NCBI GenBank assembly: GCA_963829965.1
Contig: CAWHLK010000061.1
Coordinates: 1 to 64,000 of the forward strand
Origin: DASXZH01 sp963829965
GTDB lineage: Bacteria > Armatimonadota > Fimbriimonadia > Fimbriimonadales > Fimbriimonadaceae
DNA length: 64,000 nucleotides
Direction of reading: 5' to 3'
Shown piece after piece: positions 37,492 to 46,333 of this stretch (positions are counted from its first letter, which is position 1; each line of letters begins with the position of its first letter). The translations under genes and the position numbers were made by a program. Under the pieces are notes generated by a model that saw only the letters and a program-made list of their open reading frames with translations, did not search any database and was not told the origin of the DNA.

Positions 37492-38858
37492 TAGTGGCCT
37501 CCCTCCGTCTCGCCCTCATCCAGGCCCTTGGGGCCGCGCGGACCGGCCGAAGGTCCGGCGGCTATAAACTTCAAAACCAGATACAGAAACAGCATGCCCA
37601 TGACGAGATAGATCCCCATGAAGCCAAGTGAGCTAAAGGCGACTGCGCCCCCGCTCACCGTTGGTGAGGAGCCATGCTCAGTGCGCTCCAACCCATAGAT
37701 AAGCCAAGGTTGCCGACCCAGTTCCGCCGTACACCATCCCATGGTGGTTGCGATGTAAGGGAACGGAAAGGCGAGCATCAGGAACCAAAGTGTTCCTCGT
37801 GACTGAAACAAAACGCCGCGCTTAAGTTGGATCAAAGACCAGATCATCAGAAGTATGAAAAGCGTGCCAAGCCCCGCCATGATGTGATAGGCAAAGTAGA
37901 GCAGCTCCACGTTGTCCGGAAGCTGGTTCTTCTGGAACGAATCCATGCCGGCTACCTCGTTGCCAAAGGAACCGTAGGCCAAGAAACTGAGAACCGAAGG
38001 GATGGCAACCGGGTTGTCCAGCTTTTGGTTAACCATATCCGGCTGACCGATAAGGACAAGGTCGGCTCGCTCACTTGTTTTAAACTTCCCTTCCATAGCG
38101 GCTAATGCCGCCGGCTGGAATTGGGCGACCATCTTGCCGCTCTGGTCGCCGGTTGGAAAAATAATGAGAACCGAGGCTATGAGTCCGGTAACCACCGCAA
38201 CCCTAAGGCTCCTTTCCGCCACTTCCTTATGCTTTCCACTCAGCAGGTAGAAGGCCCCAACCGCGCACATGACGAACGAGGCGACAATCACGGAAGACAT
38301 CATGTTGTGAAGGTATTGCCATCCTGCCCAAGGGTTCAACAAGTAGCCCCACATATCGGCAAGCTGAAGAGCTCCCGACTTGCCAACCTGGTAGCCGACC
38401 GGATGCTGCATAAAGGCGTTGGTTGCAATGATGAAATAGCCGGACAGCCAAGATCCAATGAACACCATAAAACTGGAAGCCAAGTGAGCCTTGGGGCTTA
38501 ACTTCTTGGCGCCATACAGAAACAACCCAAGAAAGGCGGACTCGGCAAAGAAGGCAAACATGCCCTCCAAGGCTAAGGTCAGGCCTATTACGCCTCCTGC
38601 GAAGTTGGAAAACTGTGCCCAGTTTGTGCCGAACTGAAACTCGAGGGGAATCCCGGTAGCGACGCCGACAACAAAGTTCACCCCGAAGATCTTCGCCCAA
38701 AACTGCGCGGCGCTATCATAGTGCGCATCTTTGCGCTTGTAGCCAATGAGCTTCAGAATGAAGATCAACAGCGCCAAGCCCATCGTCAGCATTGGGAACA
38801 GGTAGTGGAACGCGGCCACAAATCCAAATTGAAAACGGTTCCAGGCCAAAGCATCCAT
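37491..38858 (-). CDS. cydA: Cytochrome bd ubiquinol oxidase subunit I
   Basis: A 455-residue heme-bearing subunit. RFQFGFVAAFHYLFPMLTMGL carries the N-terminal His ligand. EFQFGTNWAQFSNFAGGVIG, FSNF-ALEGMFAFFAESAFLG with the conserved Glu, NAFMQHPVGY and TAELGRQPWLIYGLERTEHG, the quinol-binding GRQPW, all match CydA. No cydX-like gene is recognisable downstream. TATGAT sits 7 bases before the ATG. Bd oxidase suggests respiration at low oxygen. Confidence 0.97.
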   Translation of the reverse strand: MDALAWNRFQFGFVAAFHYLFPMLTMGLALLIFILKLIGYKRKDAHYDSAAQFWAKIFGVNFVVGVATGIPLEFQFGTNWAQFSNFAGGVIGLTLALEGMFAFFAESAFLGLFLYGAKKLSPKAHLASSFMVFIGSWLSGYFIIATNAFMQHPVGYQVGKSGALQLADMWGYLLNPWAGWQYLHNMMSSVIVASFVMCAVGAFYLLSGKHKEVAERSLRVAVVTGLIASVLIIFPTGDQSGKMVAQFQPAALAAMEGKFKTSERADLVLIGQPDMVNQKLDNPVAIPSVLSFLAYGSFGNEVAGMDSFQKNQLPDNVELLYFAYHIMAGLGTLFILLMIWSLIQLKRGVLFQSRGTLWFLMLAFPFPYIATTMGWCTAELGRQPWLIYGLERTEHGSSPTVSGGAVAFSSLGFMGIYLVMGMLFLYLVLKFIAAGPSAGPRGPKGLDEGETEGGH

Positions 38859-38865
38859 GAGTTAA

Positions 38866-38871
38866 ATCATA
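38866..38871 (-). promoter_or_regulatory. Putative -10 box (TATGAT) for cydAB
   Basis: TATGAT on the minus strand ends 7 nt before the cydA ATG, leaving no room for a leader. It is one base from the TATAAT consensus. No good -35. Confidence 0.4.
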
Positions 38872-39000
38872 GATCGAAACGAGACCATTGTTCTGTCCCG
38901 GCTTCTCCTGACAAGAGTATACGGACCGGGAAAACAGCCGAAAGATGCAGCATGGTCGCATGCGAAGGGCCTAAATTCCTATCTTTGCACAAATGGCTCT

Positions 39001-39006
39001 TATAAT
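39001..39006 (+). promoter_or_regulatory. Putative -10 box (TATAAT) for the propeller lipoprotein gene
   Basis: A perfect TATAAT ends 6 nt before the ATG at 39013, so transcription would start at or within 1-2 bases of the start codon. CGGAG between box and ATG would not be transcribed. It is the clearest leaderless candidate in the window. Confidence 0.5.
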
Positions 39007-39012
39007 CGGAGC

Positions 39013-40103
39013 ATGGGGCTTGCCAAGTTCACTCTCACCGCTGGAGCCTTTTTCTTCGCGCTGGCCTGCTCGACGCCTCGGCAGGCTGCAACAGGCTGGG
39101 ACCAGGTTAAGCGCGAGCAAACACCACACTGCGATAAGCCCCAAGAGTTTGAAGCGCCGTACCGTCAGCCTATTGCTAATATGGCTTGGCAGGATGGACT
39201 GTACATCAGTCGAGACGGCTTGGCGTTGTACTGCACCTACATTCCCAGCGATTTGCTGCAGTTCGCGTTTTCGGGATTGAGCGCTGACCAGATCTACCGG
39301 TTTCAACGAGGTCCGACGCTCGGGATCGACTTCTCGAATCCGTTGGGCAAAGACACGCCTTGGGTGCATTCCGACATTGCCGTCGCTACCCGAAAGTCGG
39401 TCGAAGAACCCTTTGGGCCGTGGCAGCTTTCCAAGCTGCAAGACAAATACTTCAACTTGGGCGGCGCGGTGGGGGATCAGAACAAGGCCAACCCAAGCAA
39501 GTTCGACTATTTCGCTTACACGTACGATGCTGAAAACGGCCCTAAGGTCTATTTGATGCGGAACGTGGCCCGCGACCTTGCCCCTCATGAGCAGGGAGTT
39601 AGCCTCCCGTCCAACATCAACGACCCGCGCTATCACACGGACAACCCACACATTGAGCGAGTTGCATCCGGCCGCCTGGTGTTGTTTTGGGACAGCGACA
39701 ACCGGCCGGGACTTGGTGGCAGAGACATCTTCTACTCGATGAGCGCGGACGACGGATCCAACTGGAGCGATCCACGCCCGGTTACAACCGTGAACACCCA
39801 ATACGACGACGAGCAGCCACATCTCTTTGACGATGGCCAACGCTGGTGGCTGTACTTTACCGGCTCGAACCCGGCCGATTCCAAATTGGCGATATACCGA
39901 TGTGTACAGGAGATCCCGGGAATTCGGACAGTTGGGGACGGCGCGAGTTGGTAGTCAGCGCGGGTGCAGCTGCCGGCATCGGCGAGCCCACTCTTACCAG
40001 CAAGGGGGACATCTCATTTGTGGTGGTGACGCATAACACTACAGGCGGCACACAAACCGATCAATATGCCTGCGATCCTTGGTTTATGAAGCGTAGACCT
40101 TAA
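39013..40103 (+). CDS. Exported beta-propeller-like protein, frameshifted near its end
   Basis: N terminus MGLAKFTLTAGAFFFALACSTPRQ, a lipoprotein-type signal with LAC at about 17-19. The body has propeller-like or PD40/WD40-like motifs: SRDGLALYCTY, TDNPHIERVASGRLVLFWDSD, GGRDIFYSMSADDGSNWS and DDEQPHLFDDGQRWWLYFT. The frame breaks at CCC 39915-39917. One more C gives EIPGNSDSWGRRELVVSAG and continuation in the next frame to WFMKRRP at 40103. The whole would be about 363 residues. The function is unknown; TolB/PD40-type proteins bind ligands or sugars. Confidence 0.75.
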
Positions 40104-40263
40104 GGCTGGCAACACGCCGCGCCACACTGCAGGGATCCTCGCTCTACGCTTCAAGGCTCAATGTTTCGAAAGGCCTACAATACTTTGAGCTAGCTCCGCC
40201 GTTATAGCTGCGCATTTCCGAAATTGAGGCCAAGGTCGCCCATATTGTCAATAGAAAATAAAT

Positions 40264-40289
40264 GGCCCGCTCCAAAGTTGGAGCGAGCC
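40264..40289 (-). terminator. Intrinsic terminator of the Spy-like gene
   Basis: GGCCCGCTCC (40264-40273) pairs with GGAGCGAGCC (40280-40289) with one mismatch and a 6-base loop. On the minus strand it is followed by ATTTATTTTCTATT, a U-rich run, and lies 27 bases after the stop of the gene at 40316. Confidence 0.8.
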
Positions 40290-40315
40290 TTTCCCCTTGT
40301 TGCATCAACAAGCTG

Positions 40316-40813
40316 CTATTTACCGGAAGATCCGCTTCCGGAACTGGGAGCGGGTGTTGGGGTGGTGGTTGTAGTCGTTCCGGGGGCTGCAGTCTTCTTG
40401 TGGTCCTCATGCCACTTCTTGACGAATGCCTTGTAGGCCGTCCTATATTGCTTCAGTTGGTCGGCCGTCAAAATGCCGTTGAACTCTTTATTAAAGCTTT
40501 TGCCAAGATCTTCTGTCTTGGAAGCGCGGGCGTCTTTATCGCCCTTCGTATCCTTATGGATTTGCGTGATGTCGTCCTGGGTCTTCTTAACCAAGGCGTC
40601 GATCTGATCCTGCTCGGCTTTTGTGAGGTTGAGGGTTGGAGTTATCTCTTTGATTCCCTCAAACATCAGTTTGAAGTTGGGCGCGTGCTTTTTGGCGGGT
40701 GTGGTCTGCAAGGTTCCCGTGATGCCGGAAGGACCGGCGGTCTGGCCAAGGGACACCGATGAAAGCGCTCCCAAGGCAGCGAGCGCGGCGACGAATGTTA
40801 TAGCTGTCTTCAT
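40316..40813 (-). CDS. Secreted helical Spy/LTXXQ-like protein
   Basis: ATG at 40813 follows GGAGAG at a good distance. The signal peptide is AITFVAALAALGALSSVSLGQ. The mature part is helical and charged: LNLTKAEQDQIDALVKKTQDD, ARASKTEDLGKSFNKEFNGIL, TADQLKQYRTAYKAFVKKW. It ends in a Thr/Pro/Ser/Gly-rich tail. The L-T-x-x-Q spacing (LNLTKAEQ, ILTADQL) matches periplasmic Spy/CpxP-type chaperone-like proteins, but at 165 residues the match is loose. A strong terminator follows. Confidence 0.75.
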   Translation of the reverse strand: MKTAITFVAALAALGALSSVSLGQTAGPSGITGTLQTTPAKKHAPNFKLMFEGIKEITPTLNLTKAEQDQIDALVKKTQDDITQIHKDTKGDKDARASKTEDLGKSFNKEFNGILTADQLKQYRTAYKAFVKKWHEDHKKTAAPGTTTTTTPTPAPSSGSGSSGK

Positions 40814-40862
40814 GTTTCTCTCCAGGTTGTTACCGGTATTGACGGCACCAAGGAATTGGAGT

Positions 40863-41591
40863 TCACTGAAGATGAGTAGCCCGGGCCTTGTCAAGCAGAT
40901 CTCTGATCGCCCCTTCCTGGGTTCGATCAAACTCCTCCGGCTTGCCTACAAAGATCAGCCGGCCTTGGTCCAAAAACGCGATCCGATCCGCAACCCGGTA
41001 AACCGAAGATACATCGTGGCTGACGACGATGCTCGTCAATTTGAACTGATCGCGGACATCGGCGATCAAGGCGTCCACGGTATAAGCGGTAATCGGGTTC
41101 TGGCCTGTCATCGGTTCGTCGTAGAGCATGATCTTGGGTTTCAGAGCCAGAGCTCTGGCTATGCCAACCCTTTTTCTCATTCCGCCGCTCAGTTCAGCTG
41201 GTTCAAGCTTCTCCGAGCCTCCCAAAACCAACCATTTTTAGGCTTTCAGACACCAACGCGTGCTGCTCCTTGATTGAGGTAGAATGCCCGCTTGACCCCA
41301 AATAGAATGTTGTCCTCAACACTCGAATCGTGAACAGAGCGGCCGATTGGAAGACCATTCCCCGTACTCTGCGGGCGTCGAGTCCGGGCGCTTAGCACGA
41401 CGCGGAATGCCGTCAACTGTCACGGTCCCGGAGGTCGGCTCGATCGACCGCTGATGCAGCGTTGAAGCGTGGTCTTGCCGCCGCCGCTGCTCCATCACCG
41501 GCCAGATCTCGCCCTCGCCAACAGTCAGGCTGATGCCGTCGAGAACGGTCTTCGGGGCCGAACGCCTGTACAGGTCCTTGACAACAACCAT
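40863..41591 (-). pseudogene. MlaF-like ABC transporter ATPase broken by several frameshifts
   Basis: Reading across frames gives a complete ABC ATPase of the MlaF (phospholipid-trafficking) type. From 41591 it reads VVVKDLYRRSAPKTVLDGIS and GEGEIWPVM, then the Walker A GGGKTTLQRCISG, IEPTSGTVTVDGIP, MVFQSAALF, SVEDNILFGV, ESLKMVG, the signature AELSGGMRKRVGIARAL, Walker B KIMLYDEP, and SHDVSSVYRVADRIAFLDQG. At least four frame changes lie between 41220 and 41495. All key residues survive once frames are joined, which argues for sequence errors or very recent damage. The usual GLDPI after Walker B is GQNPI. No MlaE permease or MlaD gene is adjacent. Confidence 0.75.
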
Positions 41592-42300
41592 TCGAGACAG
41601 GTTGCTCGGCGACCGTGGCGCTGCCCTTTCTCAAGCTGGTGGGACTTACAGAAAATCTTTGCATGAACGCTCGGCTAAAGTTGCGCCAAGCCGTTGAACC
41701 CCACTGCCGTCGCCACTTCGGAAACCGGTAAGTTAGCCTCCAGCAAGAGCCTTCGCGCCTTCTCCAGCCGAAGACCGGTCAAATACTTATGGAACGGCTG
41801 GCCGGTCACTTCTCTGAACAAATAACGGAAGTGCGAAGTGCTGAGATTCAACTGTTCCGCTCCCGTCGTATCGGTCAGGCTTTTCAGCGAAGTTCCTGTT
41901 CAGCATCGCCAATGCCCGATCCACGAGAACCGAAGACGGATTCGTGGCCGTGCCCGATAGCGAGGAAACGATCTGTTCGACAAATCCCCTGGTCACATGC
42001 ATGATCTCCCTCACGGGATAGGGATGCCATCTTCTGGCGGCGTCCAACTGCACCCGGTGCATGGAGCGGCCCCGCCCATTTCAAGCATCGCTGCCACGAC
42101 CACCGCAATGAAGGTCAGGCATTCGCCTTTGATCTCATCGAGATCGGTTTTATTACTAACCGCGGCTTTCTAACTGATCCAGCGCGCGTTTTAAAGTGGC
42201 CCAATCACCCACACGAACAACCGCCGCAGCTCGCTAAGGGCTACACCTCCGCTGCGACTTTGAAAGGGCAAGTCCCCATCGGAGCGTATTCGTAAAGGAC
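41592..42300 (-). pseudogene. AraC-family regulator broken by several frameshifts
   Basis: Piecing frames together gives AVVRVGDWATLKRALDQL, KTDLDEIKGECLTFIAVVVA, VREIMHVTRGFVEQIVSSL, VDRALAMLNRNFAE, LNLSTSHFRYLFREVTGQPF, KYLTGLRLEKARRLLLEANL, PVSEVATAVGFNGLAQ and FSRAFMQRFSVSPTSLRKG. This is the two-helix-turn-helix DNA-binding domain of AraC/YesN-type regulators with part of a sensor region. At least three to four indels and some stop codons break it (near 41690, 41880 and 42030, and above 42110). The exact start and end cannot be fixed. Its 3' end runs up to or into the MlaF-like gene. Confidence 0.65.
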
Positions 42301-42329
42301 GTCAAAAATCAAAAACGAGGCAGGTGTTC

Positions 42330-42840
42330 CTAAATCCAGAACTTGAAAAGGGCAATATTGCTCTCGGGCGGAACATCGAACGTAAGTTGGTCGACCCTGT
42401 GCGCGACTCCGTTGATTTCACATTTCCCAACCGTTTCGATGCTCGCGCCGTCGCCGGTCAGACGGTGGACATCCTCCAAATCACGTGAATCTGAGTAGTG
42501 CCTGCCGCAGACCAGCCGGAGGCGGGCGACCGGGGCCGCCTCATCACCGACGGTAATCGATGCGCCCATCGTGCCATGAGGTTCGCTGGCAGCAAATAAG
42601 GCGAATACTCCCACCAGGTGGATGCGCGCTAACTCACCATGGGCTTTGGGGGGAGAAGACCTCCAGATAGTAGGGTTTGAACTGGCTCGCATCTTCCCTC
42701 TTGAGTCCGCCGTTGGATTGCCAAGCGGGTAACCCTTGCAAAGGCAAGGTGGAACGCTCATGCTCGAAGATATAGCCTGAAGGCGGTCTTTTAAAGGAGC
42801 CCGCTTCGATTTCCGTTGTTCGGCGATGCCCTAGTTTCAT
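42330..42840 (-). pseudogene. Fragmented gene of unknown function
   Basis: Two overlapping frames look coding: KLGHRRTTEIEAGSFKRPPS followed by FKPYYLEVFSPQSPW from 42840, and a later frame containing TMGASITVGDEAAPVARLRL, CGRHYSDSRDL and VDQLTFDVPPESNIALFKFWI, which ends at 42330. Together they resemble the end of a secreted beta-sandwich protein (hydrophobic strands, VDQLTFDVP), but I cannot name a family. It belongs to the indel-rich stretch 41.2-42.9 kb and was presumably one longer reading frame. Confidence 0.45.
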
Positions 42841-42896
42841 GTTTTTGTGCCGCTGATACGAATAGTTCTACGGCTTAGAGGTAGCAACAATCATTT

Positions 42897-44498
42897 TTAG
42901 TTCTGCAGATACACTGTCGTGTCCGGAAGGTGGCCAAAAACCGATTCCCGCATGCCATGCACTCGCGGGCTGATCAGTTCTGTGTCCTTCTGAAAATATA
43001 TCGGCACCCAAGGCGCATCTTGGAGCGCAATGTCCTCCGCTTGAGCATAAAGCTGTAATCGCTTCTGTTCGTTGGGCTCGCCATCCGCCTGCTTGCAAAG
43101 GGCATCGAACTTGGGGTTGTGATAGTTGATTCCGCGGTTCTCGTTTCCGTAGCTTGCAAGGAGGGTGCTCAGGAAGTTCTGTGGGTCTAAATAGTCGGCA
43201 GCCCAGCGCATATGGAAGAAGCCGATCTGCCCCGAATCCCAAGTCTTCAGGTAGGTTCCCCAGTCCACAACTTGCGTGCCGATCTTGATTCCCAGGTTGG
43301 TCTGAAGTTGCCCCTGCACGGCTTCCGCCACAAGCTTGATATCTGGCCTGTCTCCCCGGCACCAAATCGTAAGTTCGGGAAGCTTCGTCGGGTCTGAATA
43401 TCCGGCAAGAGCCATTTCTTTCTTGGCGCCTGCCAAATCGAATGGCAGTTCGGCAGTTTTGTCTCGATGGCCGAGTACGGCGGGCGGCAAAATGCCATTC
43501 GCCTCATCGACGAGGCCCCCAAGAACTTCCGAACAGATCTTGTGCCGATCGATTGCCATGGCGATCGCCCGGCGGAGGTGCACGTTGGCAAACTCCGGTT
43601 GAGCCTTGGGGTTCATCCCAACATAAAAGATCGAGGGCCTGGGATAAAAGTGAAGCTGGTCCTTAAAGGCCGGGTCGGCCTGCAAAGCAGCAACATCTTG
43701 CCGCTCAAGTTGCACCAGATCGATTTCTCCCGCTTTGAATTTGTTGAGCCGAGTTGCCGCGTCCGTGATGACCGGCCGCTCAATCCGGTCAACTTTTGGA
43801 CGGCCACCATGATAGTTGTCGTTGGCTTCCAAAACAACTAGCTGCTCCGGCACAAACTGGGTGCACTTGAACGGACCGCTGCCGACCATTTCCGACGGTG
43901 ATTTGATTTGTTCGCCCGGCTTGATCGCTTCTTTGCAGAGAACCGCCGCGTCCAAATAGGTCAGCTTCATCAAGAAATAAGGACGCGCTGCAGTGATATC
44001 AATCTCAAGCGTGTTGGGATCGATCACTTTGACACCTGGTAGATCCGCACGTTTACCTGCATGAAAGTCGTCAAACCCCGCGATGTCATCCAGATAATCG
44101 CTAACGACCGGCGAGGCAAAATCCTTCGAGCAGTTGCGTTCGAACGTCCATTTGAAATCTGCCGCCGTCACCGCCCGGCCATTGGAGAACTTTGCGTCCT
44201 TTCGCAAATGGAAGATGTAGGTTTTGCCGCCGTTCTTGATATCCCAACTCTCGCACATAAGTGGTGTGACTTTACTGTCGGCGTCCCACCCGACGAGCCC
44301 TTCGTAGACCTGCTGAAGCATGTCGATGGTGTCGCCGTCCTGCACTTGGCCAGGATCCAAGGTCGTGGGTTCCGTAACTATCGGATAGGAAAAGACATTG
44401 GCCTTACCGGCGTTCTCTTTGCTCGAAAAGTTTCCTTTCCCGCAACCAACAATCAGTGTCAAAACCAAGACGCCGGCTAGCGCCGCAACCCTCTTCAT
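42897..44498 (-). CDS. Peptide/nickel-type ABC transporter substrate-binding lipoprotein (family 5)
   Basis: A 533-residue OppA/DppA-like protein. The lipoprotein signal is VAALAGVLVLTLIVGCGKG (Cys 19). Family 5 motifs follow: EPTTLDPGQVQDGDTIDMLQQVYEGL, YIFHLRKDAKFSNGRAVTAADF, RRAIAMAIDRHKI, GILPPAVLG and the C-terminal ALQDAPWVPIYF. It binds oligopeptides or similar ligands in the periplasm for import. No permease or ATPase gene is nearby. TAAACT lies 6 bases before the ATG, with AAAGG between them. Confidence 0.93.
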   Translation of the reverse strand: MKRVAALAGVLVLTLIVGCGKGNFSSKENAGKANVFSYPIVTEPTTLDPGQVQDGDTIDMLQQVYEGLVGWDADSKVTPLMCESWDIKNGGKTYIFHLRKDAKFSNGRAVTAADFKWTFERNCSKDFASPVVSDYLDDIAGFDDFHAGKRADLPGVKVIDPNTLEIDITAARPYFLMKLTYLDAAVLCKEAIKPGEQIKSPSEMVGSGPFKCTQFVPEQLVVLEANDNYHGGRPKVDRIERPVITDAATRLNKFKAGEIDLVQLERQDVAALQADPAFKDQLHFYPRPSIFYVGMNPKAQPEFANVHLRRAIAMAIDRHKICSEVLGGLVDEANGILPPAVLGHRDKTAELPFDLAGAKKEMALAGYSDPTKLPELTIWCRGDRPDIKLVAEAVQGQLQTNLGIKIGTQVVDWGTYLKTWDSGQIGFFHMRWAADYLDPQNFLSTLLASYGNENRGINYHNPKFDALCKQADGEPNEQKRLQLYAQAEDIALQDAPWVPIYFQKDTELISPRVHGMRESVFGHLPDTTVYLQN

Positions 44499-44504
44499 CC
44501 TTTG

Positions 44505-44510
44505 AGTTTA
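44505..44510 (-). promoter_or_regulatory. Putative -10 box (TAAACT) for the OppA-like gene
   Basis: TAAACT on the minus strand ends 6 nt before the ATG at 44498. It is the same hexamer at nearly the same distance as at 19319 and 46321. AAAGG lies in the 6-base gap, too close to ATG to be a useful Shine-Dalgarno. Confidence 0.45.
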
Positions 44511-44540
44511 CACCGATGGCCGTTTTAGTCGGCATGCAAC

Positions 44541-46214
44541 CTAGTCAACGTCGCCGGGATCGGCGATTTCGGACTTAGGTGCCACGGCCATTGGAGGAAG
44601 CGGCGGAAGGGGCGGCAAGGCTTTGACGTTGCCATCCTTCCCCATACTCTTCGTGAACTCCTCGCTCCACTTTTGCATTCGCTTTCCAAACTCTTCCCAT
44701 TCCTTTTGGTTGAAGCCCTTTGAGTCAAACAGCTTTCCGTCCTTGAACTTATCTTGAAATCTCTTTGACCACTCCTGCATCTGCATTTCAAATTGCTTTT
44801 GCTGCTCACGGCTCATTTCGTTATTGGGAAATACGAATTTAAAGTCCTTCATCTGCTCGCCGAGACCCTTGAGCTGCATCTGGAGCTCTTTCTGTTGCTT
44901 CGGGTCAATCCGAACAGGAGGCATCGACTTTAGCGATTTAAGCTGCTCGTGCAACTGATTCATCTGGCCTTCAAACTGTTTCTTTTGCTCGGGTGTCCAT
45001 TGGCCGTCAGGCACGTCGAACTTGAAGTTCTTCATGTTCTCCCCAAAGTTCTTGCCCCAATCCTCGATCGACTTTTGCTGGTCGGGGGTCATTTGGAAGT
45101 TCGGAGCGTCCAGCTTAAAGTTCTTCATGCTGTCGCCGAACTGTTTGCCCCAGTTCCCCATCTGGTCTTCAAACTTTTTCTGTTGCTCGGGTGTCCATTG
45201 GCCGTCAGGCACGTCGAACTTGAAGTTCTTCATGTTCTCCCCGAACTTCTTGCCCCAATCCTCCATCGACTTTTGCTGATCGGGGGTCATTTGGAAGTTG
45301 GGAGCGTCCAGCTTGAAATTCTTCATGCTTTCGCCAAACTGCTTGCTCCAGTTTTCCATCTGGTGCTCAAAGGCCTTCTGCTGCTCGGGTGTCCATTGGC
45401 CGTCAGGTATGTCGAACTTGAAGTTCTTCATGTTCTCCCCAAAGTTCTTGCCCCAATCCTCGATCGACTTTTGCTGATCGGGGGTCATTTGGAAATTGGG
45501 AGCGTCCAGCTTGAAATTCTTCATGCTTTCGCCAAACTGCTTGCTCCAGTTTTCCATCTGGTGCTCAAAGGCCTTCTGCTGCTCAGGAGTCCACTGGGCC
45601 TTGGGCATATCGAACCTGAAGTTCTTCATGCTGTCGCCAAACTGCTTGCCCCAGTCGCCCATGGTTTTCTTCTGCTCGGGTGTCAATTGGCCTTCGTCCG
45701 GAATCACCATCATGTAAGGCGTCGACTGATTGCTTTGATTCTTGGAAGAGTCGTCCAGGCTCTTGGTCCAAAGCGGAACCTGCCCATTTGCGTTATCCGC
45801 CAAGTCAGCTGCTCTTTCCGAGTTCACCGAGGCCCAAGGAACGTTGCCGCCTGACCGGACAAAGGTGCCTTCCTTTTCGAAAACGTAAACCCTTCCTTCG
45901 CGGATCCAATGGCCGCCCAAGACGTCGGCAAGGCTGTTTGCGGCATCCCAAACTGTCTGATGGTCGATATTCATGGAGACACGCGTGTCCGTGAAATCCG
46001 TGTCCTTGATCACGTAGCTGAAACCCTGCCCTACGAGCCAGGCAAAAACTTCGTTGACGTTTACGTTATCAAAACGTTTGGTCACGATCCTATCGAGACC
46101 GCTATCGTGGGCCATCGCATTGGCCTCTTGACCAAAGCCGAACTGCGGAGTCAAAACGCCTCCAATAACGGCAAGACCCGCAACACCCAGAGCAACTTTG
46201 TAGCTAGATTTCAT
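44541..46214 (-). CDS. Exported protein with STN-like domain and 66-residue tandem repeats
   Basis: A 557-residue protein. The signal peptide (YKVALGVAGLAVIGGVLTPQFGFGQ) is followed at about 40-113 by a domain like the secretin/TonB short N-terminal (STN) domain: VTKRFDNVNVNEVFAWLVGQ, GFSYVIKDTDFTDTRVSMNI, AANSLADVLGGHWI. From residue 177 comes a run of about ten 30-35-residue units opening with T-P-E/D-Q-Q-K and containing M-E-x-W-x-K-x-F-G-E-S-M-K-N-F-K. Three nearly identical pairs of 35+31 residues fill 208-405. The end is Pro-rich (LPPLPPLPPMAV). The repeats should be amphipathic helices. No secretin or pilus gene is nearby. The function is unknown. Confidence 0.85.
   Translation of the reverse strand: MKSSYKVALGVAGLAVIGGVLTPQFGFGQEANAMAHDSGLDRIVTKRFDNVNVNEVFAWLVGQGFSYVIKDTDFTDTRVSMNIDHQTVWDAANSLADVLGGHWIREGRVYVFEKEGTFVRSGGNVPWASVNSERAADLADNANGQVPLWTKSLDDSSKNQSNQSTPYMMVIPDEGQLTPEQKKTMGDWGKQFGDSMKNFRFDMPKAQWTPEQQKAFEHQMENWSKQFGESMKNFKLDAPNFQMTPDQQKSIEDWGKNFGENMKNFKFDIPDGQWTPEQQKAFEHQMENWSKQFGESMKNFKLDAPNFQMTPDQQKSMEDWGKKFGENMKNFKFDVPDGQWTPEQQKKFEDQMGNWGKQFGDSMKNFKLDAPNFQMTPDQQKSIEDWGKNFGENMKNFKFDVPDGQWTPEQKKQFEGQMNQLHEQLKSLKSMPPVRIDPKQQKELQMQLKGLGEQMKDFKFVFPNNEMSREQQKQFEMQMQEWSKRFQDKFKDGKLFDSKGFNQKEWEEFGKRMQKWSEEFTKSMGKDGNVKALPPLPPLPPMAVAPKSEIADPGDVD
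45000..45593 (-). repeat. Three 198-bp direct repeats within a coding region
   Basis: Positions 45593-45396, 45395-45198 and 45197-45000 encode the pairs beginning WTPEQQK (35 residues) and MTPDQQK (31 residues). They are close to identical at DNA level, with long shared blocks. More diverged units flank them on both sides. Recombination or slippage can change the copy number, and assemblers can collapse such repeats. Confidence 0.9.
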
Positions 46215-46320
46215 TGTCCCTCCAACGCATAAGTTGGCTTAACGCACCCCTGCGCAACCAACAGACAGGCTTTCGCTTACCATCCCATACTGGCAAAGTG
46301 CATGCAGGGGTTCCAGCTTG

Positions 46321-46326
46321 TAAACT
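46321..46326 (+). promoter_or_regulatory. Putative -10 box (TAAACT) for the M32 peptidase gene
   Basis: TAAACT ends 7 nt before the ATG at 46334. The seven bases AATCGCG carry no Shine-Dalgarno. It fits the TAnnnT-near-ATG group. Confidence 0.45.
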
Positions 46327-46333
46327 AATCGCG

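Noticed and set aside
44949..45854. Repetitive open frame on the plus strand (Leu/Val/His-rich repeats)
   Set aside because: Mirror of the 66-residue repeat protein on the minus strand; it arises only because the repeat DNA has few stops in that frame.
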